NCBI GenBank assembly: GCA_021776885.1
Contig: JAJFFA010000344.1
Span: 1-7,514 of the forward strand
Length of the DNA: 7,514 bases
From: Planctomycetota bacterium
GTDB lineage: Bacteria; Planctomycetota; UBA1135; GCA-002686595
Direction: 5' to 3'
Below, piece after piece: positions 1 to 5,171 of this stretch. Below the pieces are notes generated by a model. That model made no database searches and was not told the origin of the DNA. It saw only the letters and a program-made list of their open reading frames with translations. Within the stretch, counting starts at the first letter, position 1. The number at the start of each line of letters is the position of its first letter. A program made the position numbers and the translations under genes.

Positions 1-291
1 GAGATCGCCCCGCTGCCGGCGAACTCCCAGGGCCTCGTCTTCTTCGGCACCAGCGCCCTGGCCGGCAGCCCCTTCGGCGACGGCCTGCGCTGCGTAGGGG
101 GAACCCTGCGTCGCGTCCTGCCGCCGGTGCCGGCGGCGAACCAGGCCAGCGTCGTGCTCGACCCGGGCGCCGCCTACGCCAGCTCGATCGTCCCCGGCGC
201 GCGGCTCTACTTCCAGTTCTGGTACCGCGACAACCCGGCGGGGATGGCCGGCTTCAACACCAGCGACGGCCTCGAGATCCTGTTCCAGTGA
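1..291 (+). CDS. C-terminal end of a secreted protein with the shared LYFQ-WYRD C-terminal module (partial, 5' end outside window)
   Basis: The first reading frame is open from base 1 to a TGA at 289-291, giving 96 residues of the protein's end. It contains GLVFFGTS, then PFGDGLRCVGGTLRRV, then LYFQFWYRDNP, and finishes SDGLEILFQ. The end of the lectin gene at 3742-4629 matches this block for block (GLYFFGTS, PFGPGFRCAGGSVKRV, LYFQLWYRDPGG, SDSIEISFQ), so it is a real conserved domain. From memory, such ends are common on large secreted planctomycetal proteins, after lectin, FG-GAP or other extracellular domains; this is not a named family I can cite. The single cysteine in the RC-x-GG motif probably pairs with one upstream of the window. 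There is no transmembrane anchor and no basic tail. The main domain of this protein lies to the left and cannot be known. Its transcript probably ends at the hairpin 7 nt after the stop. Confidence 0.85.
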   Translation, partial: EIAPLPANSQGLVFFGTSALAGSPFGDGLRCVGGTLRRVLPPVPAANQASVVLDPGAAYASSIVPGARLYFQFWYRDNPAGMAGFNTSDGLEILFQ

Positions 292-297
292 AACGCG

Positions 298-334
298 CAG
301 GGCCCGGCTCTCCACGCAGGAGAGCCGGGCCCTG
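298..334. terminator. Perfect 16-bp inverted repeat between convergent genes, likely bidirectional terminator
   Basis: The left arm CAGGGCCCGGCTCTCC (298-313) is exactly complementary to the right arm GGAGAGCCGGGCCCTG (319-334), around a five-base loop ACGCA. It sits between the stop of the plus-strand gene (291) and the stop of the minus-strand DUF1501 gene (361), where a shared terminator is expected. Neither side has a proper T run, so it is not a textbook intrinsic terminator. In a GC-rich genome such a strong stem may still terminate or protect 3' ends. The structure is seen directly; the function is inferred. Confidence 0.75.
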
Positions 335-360
335 GCCTTGATGCGGGCGAGCTCGAAGAG

Positions 361-1647
361 CTAGACCGTGATGCCGATCGGCATCGGTGTGTGGTTCGGG
401 AACACGTCGCCGATCGTCGTGTTGTCCATGCGGTTGATCAGGATCTCGGCCACCACGTCACGGTAGTCCGTCGTGATCGCCAGATCGCCGTCGTCCAGCT
501 GACCCGGGGCCAGGCCCGGCCAGTTCGAGAAGACCTGACCACCGGCGATGTGCCCGCCGAGGGCCAGCATCATGTTGCCGTGGCCGTGGTCCGTGCCCGA
601 GCTGACGTTCTCCTCGACCCGACGCCCGAACTCGGACATCACCAGGACCACCAGGCTGTCGATGTGACCGCCGGGAACCATGTCCAGGTAGAAGGCCTCG
701 ATGGCCGTCGAGAGGTCGTTCAGCATGCCTGCCATGAGCCCGTTGATCGGGCCCTGGGCGTTGTGGTGGTCCCAGCCGTCGTAGTCGATCGCCAAGGCCT
801 CGACGTCGACGTCGGCCTTGATCAGCGCCGCGCTGGCACGCAGCCGCTGGCCGAACGCGGAGTTCGGATAGGGCGTGGCTCCAGCCGACGTGTAGCCGTT
901 GAAGTCGATGCCGGCCAGGATGTCGATCGACTCGAAGGTGCTGGTGGCAGCCGCCGCGAGGGGCTCCTTGGCCGTGGCGTGCATGTGCTGCACGAGCTGG
1001 CGTCGGATGGCCTCCGTGGCGGGTCGACCCGGGAAGCCGAAGTTGGCGGGGTTGTCCACCGGCACCGTGCCCGGACCGCCCTGCAGACTGAAGGGCATCA
1101 GGTTCTGGAGCGCCAGGCCGCGCAGGTCACCCGGACCGGTCGGCGCGGTGCCGATCAGGTGCCGGCCGAGCCAGCCGTTCGAGACCCCGACGACGTTGCC
1201 GTTCGGGACGCCGCCCTCCATGCCGCGCTGGCCGTCGAAGTGTGAGCGCGTCGGATCCGTCGAACCCGCCGCGTGCACCACCGCCAGGTGGCCGTTGCCG
1301 TAGGGCGTGGTCAGGCGCTGCGCCGCCGGGTTCAGGCCGAAGAAGCCGTCGAGGTCGATGGCTCCGTTGGTCTGACCAGGGGGCGGAACGGCCAGGGTCG
1401 GGCGCGCCGTGTACAGGCCGCCGTCCTGGTGCGGGACGATGAACGAGAGTCCATCGATCGCGCCGCGCAGGAAGATGTTGACGATGACGTCACGGTCTGT
1501 CGCTCCGCGCCCGAAGGCCACACGCGGCATCCAGGCCGGTGCGGTGTAGCCCGCCGCCGCGGCAAGGCCGGAGCCCTGCAGGAACTTGCGACGCGAGAGC
1601 TCGGAGTACTCGGAGCAGCAGCTGTCTTGATCGTGCTTGTGTGTCAC
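361..1647 (-). CDS. DUF1501 family protein, Tat-exported
   Basis: This 428-residue protein belongs to the DUF1501 family (PF07394), which has an alkaline-phosphatase/sulfatase-like fold but no established reaction. The N-terminus carries a twin-arginine signal, SRRKFLQ at residues 18-24, followed by a small hydrophobic stretch (about 25-45), so export folded through Tat is expected. Family landmarks are RGAIDGLSF (61-69), a HFDGQ block (136-140), YDGWDHH (289-295), MSEFGRR (337-343), GTDHGHGNMM (351-360) and DYRDV (394-398). The His/Asp-rich GWDHH and GTDHGHG blocks look like metal-site candidates. The start is GTG at 1647, chosen because a GGAGAG Shine-Dalgarno lies 7 nt upstream and the Tat signal sits at a normal distance. 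It follows the DUF1800 gene by 15 nt and so is the second gene of that operon. A CC pair at residues 10-11, ahead of the Tat motif, is unusual but unexplained. The family call is very sure; the function is unknown. Confidence 0.97.
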   Translation of the reverse strand: MTHKHDQDSCCSEYSELSRRKFLQGSGLAAAAGYTAPAWMPRVAFGRGATDRDVIVNIFLRGAIDGLSFIVPHQDGGLYTARPTLAVPPPGQTNGAIDLDGFFGLNPAAQRLTTPYGNGHLAVVHAAGSTDPTRSHFDGQRGMEGGVPNGNVVGVSNGWLGRHLIGTAPTGPGDLRGLALQNLMPFSLQGGPGTVPVDNPANFGFPGRPATEAIRRQLVQHMHATAKEPLAAAATSTFESIDILAGIDFNGYTSAGATPYPNSAFGQRLRASAALIKADVDVEALAIDYDGWDHHNAQGPINGLMAGMLNDLSTAIEAFYLDMVPGGHIDSLVVLVMSEFGRRVEENVSSGTDHGHGNMMLALGGHIAGGQVFSNWPGLAPGQLDDGDLAITTDYRDVVAEILINRMDNTTIGDVFPNHTPMPIGITV

Positions 1648-1654
1648 TGGATGG

Positions 1655-1660
1655 CTCTCC
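1655..1660 (-). promoter_or_regulatory. Ribosome binding site fixing the GTG start of the DUF1501 gene
   Basis: On the minus strand GGAGAG occupies 1660 to 1655, with a 7-nt gap before GTG at 1647-1645. No ATG gives a better start that keeps the twin-arginine signal. The site lies inside the 15-nt gap after the DUF1800 stop codon (1665-1663), so translation of the second gene can follow directly from the first. Confidence 0.75.
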
Positions 1661-1662
1661 GA

Positions 1663-3210
1663 TTAGAAGTACTGGAAGCTGGGGCTGCTGGCCGCCAGGG
1701 CGATGGCCTCGCGCAGGACGGTGCCGGTCACCGACGGTTGCGAGTCGAGGAACGCTTGGACATCGTCGACGTCACGCTGCAAGAGCGTCCCGCCGGTCAG
1801 GATCCAGCTGATGGCCTCCGCCTGTGTGCTGCCCATGGGGGCCGTGGCCAGGAGTGCCTGCAGGTCGCCGAGCACCGGCTCGTTGCCGGCGATGTCGCGG
1901 CCCAGCAGGCGGCTGGCGAAGTCCCAGCGCGGGAGCAGGTTGCGCCCCCAGATGTCCACGCGGTCGGGGTAGCCGTCCGGCGTGCCCCACCAGTAGGGAA
2001 CCATCGACTGCGTCTGCAGCTCGGTGGTCAGGCTGAGCAGGTTCGCCGACTGGATCGCGGTGGCACGCATCAGCGACGTGACCAGGTGCCACGGTCGACG
2101 GAACTTGCGGCGCTGCCCGGGGGCGACGCGCTCGCGGTTGTGGGGCTGCAGGATCTCCTTGACCATCGGCTTGATCTCGCCGCCCGTGGACAGATAGATG
2201 TTCGTGAGCCGCTGGACGAGGGACGCGGGCGGCTCGTAGGCCAGGAGCCAGCGCGCCATCTTGGTCGAGATGAACTCGGCCGTGGAGGGGTGCATGGCGA
2301 GCAGGTCGAGGACGAACTCACCGTCGCTCATGCCGCCTCCCGCCGGGATGTTCTGACCCAGGACAACCTTCGCGCCCTGATCGTGGACGGCGTCGACGTA
2401 GGTGAACTTGCCGAAGGGACCGTTGGTGAAGACGCCGTGGAAGGTCCAGCCCGTGAAGCAGCGCGCGACCTCGACCACGTCCTGCTCGGTGTAGGGGCCG
2501 TTCACGCCCAGGGTGTGCAGCTCCTGCAGCTCACGCGCCCAGTTCTCCTGCACGCTGCCGGCCGTGTTGGCGTAGTTGTCGAGGTACCACAGCATCGCCG
2601 CGCTGCGCGCCGAGGTGCGCAGCATGTCCGGGAAGTTGCCCAGGGCGTGCTGGCGGATGACGCGACGGTCGTCGCTGGTCTTGAACCACAGGGCGAAGTC
2701 GTCGAGCTGGTTGATGTTGAAGTGGTCGGTCCAGAACTCGACCATGCGCTCGTAGAGCTGCTTCTGGGAGTAGATCCCGCGCAGCAGCACCGCCTGCTGC
2801 AGCTCGAACACGACCGCGCCGGGGTCGTTGATGTAGGTCTCGTAGAGCTGCTTGTTGGTCAGGTCGAGGGTCTGGTACTGGGCCAGCGCCGTGTCGACCT
2901 CGGCGTCGTCCACGTTCTGGTGGTCGAGCTGCCAGTCGAGCCAGCCCTGGTAGCCGCGGGTCTGGGCCTCCTGGTAGTCCGCGACGGTGAAGCCGTTGGT
3001 CGCGCGCCGCAGGAGGTAGAGCAGATCGGCGTTGATCGCACCGAAGTTCGGCGCCGGTGCCGCGTTGGGGATGGAGATCGAGGCGCTCGCGCCCACGGCG
3101 GCGCCGGCGGCTCCACGCTCCAGATCGGGCTTGGGAAAGTCGGTGCGTGTACGAAGGGCTTCGTGCACGAACTCGTGGCTGGGGCGCATGCGCGCCTGCG
3201 TGCGGGGCAT
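1663..3210 (-). CDS. DUF1800 family protein
   Basis: This 515-residue protein is a full-length DUF1800 member (PF08811), of unknown biochemical function and typically encoded next to DUF1501. Landmarks in order are LLRRATNGFT (66-75), ERMVEFWTDHFN (154-165), the signature block from NWARELQELHTLGV to CFTGWTF (223-257), and HPSTAEFISTKMARWLL (307-323). The end, ASSPSFQYF, is the usual family close. The start is ATG at 3210, supported by GGGAGGA six nucleotides upstream; an in-frame ATG at codon 8 lacks this support. Residues 1-50 are low in complexity (GAAGAAVGASASISIP). They contain neither a convincing Sec signal nor a twin-arginine motif, although the partner DUF1501 is Tat-exported. It may therefore be intracellular or be carried out with its partner; that is inference. 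It is the first gene of the two-gene operon, so the promoter should lie within 3211-3400. Confidence 0.97.
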   Translation of the reverse strand: MPRTQARMRPSHEFVHEALRTRTDFPKPDLERGAAGAAVGASASISIPNAAPAPNFGAINADLLYLLRRATNGFTVADYQEAQTRGYQGWLDWQLDHQNVDDAEVDTALAQYQTLDLTNKQLYETYINDPGAVVFELQQAVLLRGIYSQKQLYERMVEFWTDHFNINQLDDFALWFKTSDDRRVIRQHALGNFPDMLRTSARSAAMLWYLDNYANTAGSVQENWARELQELHTLGVNGPYTEQDVVEVARCFTGWTFHGVFTNGPFGKFTYVDAVHDQGAKVVLGQNIPAGGGMSDGEFVLDLLAMHPSTAEFISTKMARWLLAYEPPASLVQRLTNIYLSTGGEIKPMVKEILQPHNRERVAPGQRRKFRRPWHLVTSLMRATAIQSANLLSLTTELQTQSMVPYWWGTPDGYPDRVDIWGRNLLPRWDFASRLLGRDIAGNEPVLGDLQALLATAPMGSTQAEAISWILTGGTLLQRDVDDVQAFLDSQPSVTGTVLREAIALAASSPSFQYF

Positions 3211-3741
3211 CTGGGATCCTCCCTGGGGATACGAGAGTCGAAGGGATGAGTGGTCTCCGCCGGAGGGTGCGGCGACCTGGCCACTTCGGAAGAGGCTCCC
3301 TAATATTCTAGGGGCTACAGCGCCCAGTGCCGTCGCACTTCGAGACCACCTAAGCCCTTACGGTGCAAGCACCAACGACGTCGTCGCTTTCCGCGGCATG
3401 AGTCGGCGACGCCCGCACCGAGGCCTGGACGAGGAAGTGGGACCCGGCTCGGCGCCCTGTGCGGCCCAGATGCGCAGCGCACCGCTCTCACTCGCCTGCG
3501 CGGACGCTGCGGGGGATCGACCCATGACCGTCCAAGCTCCAGATCCGGTCGCTGTCCTCGATCCTCGGGCGATTCGCGGGGTGACGACGTGCTCAGCGCC
3601 CCTCGGCGCGCCGATCTCTGGCACTGGCAGCGAGCGCCGAATCCTTGTCTGGCGCCGGGTCGCTGGGCGTGAAGCTCTTGATTTCGGCGTAGGTGTCTCC
3701 TGGAGATTCACGGCCTGCCAGACGGAGGCGAGACGCCCGAA
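3211..3741. other. Gene-free region between the lectin gene and the DUF1800 operon
   Basis: These 531 bases contain no reading frame with a recognisable domain, a convincing start with Shine-Dalgarno, or coherent codon use on either strand. Long open stretches run through it in several frames, as expected at this GC content. It should hold the 3' end of the lectin transcript and the promoter of the DUF1800-DUF1501 operon, both read leftwards. No clear terminator hairpin with a T run follows the lectin stop. The only AT-rich patch is at 3301-3310. Confidence 0.6.
3298..3313 (-). promoter_or_regulatory. AT-rich near-palindrome, possible promoter or operator of the DUF1800-DUF1501 operon
   Basis: CCCTAATATTCTAGGG has 5-bp inverted arms (CCCTA/TAGGG) around an AT-rich centre, about 90 nt upstream of the DUF1800 start. 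Read on the minus strand it contains TAGAAT, a fair -10-like hexamer. The hexamer 17 nt further upstream, ACGGCA, is a poor -35 match. It stands out as the only AT-rich island in the region, and this is the sole reason for listing it. Confidence 0.3.
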
Positions 3742-4021
3742 TCATTGAAAGCTGATCTCGATCGAGTCCGACAGATTGAAGGCGAAAGACATTCCACCCG
3801 GATCGCGGTACCAGAGCTGAAAGTAGAGCGCCGCGCCGGTAACGATGGAAGCGGAGTAGGGCGCCTGAAAGTCGAGAGGAAGCGAAGCTAGGCCCTGAGC
3901 GTCCAGAGCCGCAGGCGGTGCAACCCTCTTCACGCTTCCTCCCGCGCAGCGAAAGCCAGGACCGAAGGGAACCTGAACCCCGCTCGTCCCGAAGAAGTAG
4001 AGGCCCGTCACTCCAGGGACG

Positions 4022-4029
4022 CCCCCCCC
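4022..4029 (-). repeat. Homopolymeric run of eight Gs inside the lectin gene (frameshift site)
   Basis: Eight Gs on the coding strand sit at the code for VAGG, before GVPGVTGLYFF. With eight Gs the frame runs into a TGA at 4008-4010, giving ASLE and stop. With nine Gs (or six) it joins the conserved GLYFFGTS end seen in the gene at 1-291. Such runs are typical slippage sites and also typical sequencing-error sites. Confidence 0.9.
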
Positions 4030-4463
4030 GCGACCAGCGTGAAGTCTTGGTCTGCAACCATTGTGCTGCCACGCGCGCTGACGAATGCCGCGCTCCCGAC
4101 CGAGTTCGCCGTCGCCTGGCAGCGACGTGCTCCGAGCGGGACAATCTCGGCCACGCCAGCCACCGCGATCTGGTTGTTGCGCCGATCCTGCCAGCCGCCC
4201 CCGAAGCCGCCCTGCATGTGGATGTAGTCCTCGCCCGAGGTGGCGTTGTTGGGTTCGCCTGGTCCCCAGTTGGTGTAGACCAAGGGCTCACCACTCTGCC
4301 AGAGGTAGACGTTCTGTGTGACACGGTCGGTCAAGCCGATCCACAGGTCGTTCGCCCCTAGGCCGGCCGGACCGAAGGTGGACCAAACCCAGTCCTGCTC
4401 TGCCTGACTTCGGATCGTCGCGAGGTGGGCTCCCAGCCGCTGCGCCTCGTCCTCAGCGTCCGT

Positions 4464-4488
4464 CCAGGTGCCAGGTGCCAGGTGCCAG
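4464..4488 (-). repeat. Three-copy 7-bp tandem repeat inside the lectin gene (frameshift site)
   Basis: On the plus strand CCAGGTG occurs three times in a row (4464-4484), followed by a partial CCAG (4485-4488). On the coding strand the unit reads TGGCACC. Three copies put the signal peptide and lectin domain in different frames, so the upstream frame ends at a TGA at 4453-4455. With two copies the coding strand reads VLLAPGTWTDAEDEAQ without a break, the normal start of this lectin type. Because seven is not a multiple of three, each gain or loss of a unit changes frame. Confidence 0.92.
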
Positions 4489-4634
4489 TAGCACGTATTC
4501 GTGGCCGTTGCCCGGGTCCGCAATCGGTCCACCGATGACCTGGCCTAGCCCGGGTTCTGCGGTGATTGCCCCGAACCCCGCCACGACCAAGGCAACGACC
4601 ACGACTCTCGACGCTCGCATGATCCGCATGGCAA

Positions 4635-4640
4635 CTCCTT
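4635..4640 (-). promoter_or_regulatory. Ribosome binding site of the lectin gene
   Basis: AAGGAG on the minus strand lies 5 nt before the ATG at 4629, favouring it over the second in-frame ATG at 4620. A 6-bp hairpin, TCCCGC-TTGC-GCGGGA on the minus strand (4655 to 4640), abuts the site and shares its outermost A. The hairpin could affect ribosome access, but it is short. Confidence 0.65.
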
Positions 4641-4693
4641 CCCGCGCAAGCGGGACTACCCCCGATTGGCCCACCCCCAAGGTTCTCGCCTCG

Positions 4694-4717
4694 GGTTTCG
4701 TCAACATACACGAAACC
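4694..4717. promoter_or_regulatory. 24-bp inverted repeat upstream of the lectin gene, candidate operator
   Basis: GGTTTCGT (4694-4701) and ACGAAACC (4710-4717) are exact inverted 8-bp arms around the spacer CAACATAC. The dyad lies 65-88 nt upstream of the lectin ATG, where a regulator site would be expected. The spacer is less GC-rich than its surroundings. On the minus strand the spacer and right edge read TATGTTGACG. No second copy is found elsewhere in the window. The symmetry is seen directly; the operator role is a guess. Confidence 0.4.
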
Positions 4718-4905
4718 GGGCGAATCAGGCGGCCCGCGGATTCGGGCGCAGCAGCCCGACCGCTCGAGTCCGGGGCGGTGTCGCGACACGGCGGCAAGAG
4801 CGCACGAAACGCTAGATTGTCTGGAAACGCAGGCGAAACGGTGGTCGCCGAGGGCTTCGCGGAAGTCGCGCTCGAGCGCGGAGAGGAGGGTGTCAGCGAC
4901 GAGCA

Positions 4906-5018
4906 CTTCGACAGCGATGTGCCGCCCTTGAAGAGGAATCGTGGGCGGTTCGGGATGGAGTGCAGCCGATGCAGGAGCCAGCAGCCCAGAAGTCCTTCTC
5001 GACGATGCCTGCGTTGGC
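4906..5018 (-). pseudogene. Relic of an AbiEii/AbiGii-family nucleotidyltransferase toxin
   Basis: Read on the minus strand, 5018 to 4986 encodes ANAGIVEKDFW. In the next frame, 4983 to 4906 encodes CWLLHRLHSI, NRPRF and FLFKGGTSLSK. Together these match the N-terminal core of AbiEii proteins, where EKDYWVCW is followed about 20 residues later by FKGGTSLSK. The GG-T-S part belongs to the nucleotidyltransferase active site. One missing base between the W and CW (GGGCTGC where GGGTCTGC would give WVCW) explains the frame change. The next family motif, the SEDIDL catalytic acid block, is absent in all frames, so the rest is deleted or scrambled. No start codon, AbiEi antitoxin or other partner is present. 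Weaker traces may extend upstream to about 5100 (LEMFGGVPARRSLGG in a third frame) and downstream (LLSALERDFREALGD, about 4850-4890). It is non-functional. Confidence 0.75.
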
Positions 5019-5171
5019 CGGGCGCTGGGGCCACCGAGGGATCGCCGCGCGGGAACGCCCCCGAACATTTCCAGCGATTGGCTGGACCCGCCCGAACGAG
5101 CTGCAACGAAAGTGGGTGAACCTCCCCCGGCCCCTGTTCTTGCGGGATCCTCCCTGCGAAGGAGCTCGATC

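Larger units (their letters stand above)
3742..4629 (-). pseudogene. Secreted C-type-lectin-domain protein with shared C-terminal module, interrupted by two frameshifts in simple repeats
   Basis: The ATG at 4629 has AAGGAG five nt upstream. Residues 1-30 form a Sec signal (MRIMRASR, then VVVVALVVAGFGAITA). The lectin domain begins GHEYVLLAPGTW but then shifts frame inside a three-copy 7-bp repeat (4464-4488). It continues one frame over as TDAEDEAQRLGAHLATI, DWVWSTFG, LWIGLTD, the EPNN sugar-binding motif, GEDYIHM, GGGWQDRRN and VAEI. A C-terminal module follows (C-x4-NSVG, then DFTLVAGG) and is broken again in a run of eight Gs (4022-4029). It resumes as GVPGVTGLYFFGTS through LYFQLWYRD to the TGA at 3742-3744. 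Deleting one heptamer and adding one G gives a continuous protein of 293 residues, with the lectin domain at about 42-160. EPN is the mannose-type motif of C-type lectins; the usual WND is here WQD. No other decay is visible, which suits recent inactivation, phase variation or read errors better than old decay. Confidence 0.85.
4630..5171. other. Divergent intergenic region between the lectin and FG-GAP genes
   Basis: These 542 bases separate two outward-facing secreted-protein genes. They contain an AbiEii gene relic (about 4906-5018, minus strand), a 24-bp inverted repeat (4694-4717) and both ribosome binding sites. No intact gene is visible: continuous frames across it lack domain content except for the relic motifs, which are split between two frames. 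Promoters for both genes must lie here, but no confident -35/-10 pair could be picked. Confidence 0.7.

Noticed and set aside
1273..3249. A plus-strand open frame of 658 codons
   Set aside because: It lies antisense to the clear DUF1800 and DUF1501 genes, has no domain, and its composition (Val/Asp/Glu/Arg-rich) is what the opposite strand of GC-rich genes gives.
3695..3714. TCTCCTGGAGA near-palindrome downstream of the lectin stop, considered as a terminator
   Set aside because: The arms leave a one-base loop, extending them needs a bulge, and no T run follows, so a terminator hairpin is not supported.
3742..4629. Programmed ribosomal frameshifting as the explanation for the lectin gene
   Set aside because: It would need two unrelated events, one of them by a seven-base offset with no slippery heptamer and stimulator pattern visible; repeat-length change explains both breaks more simply.
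4475..5119. A plus-strand open frame of 214 codons across the divergent intergenic region
   Set aside because: It has no recognisable domain and overlaps the lectin signal peptide and the AbiEii relic on the other strand, both of which have family support.
5144..5156. GGGATCCTCCCTG occurs here and again at 3213-3225
   Set aside because: Thirteen identical bases in two upstream regions, but relative to the downstream gene they are in opposite orientation; at 3213-3225 it is the DUF1800 ribosome binding site. Probably chance in GC-rich DNA.
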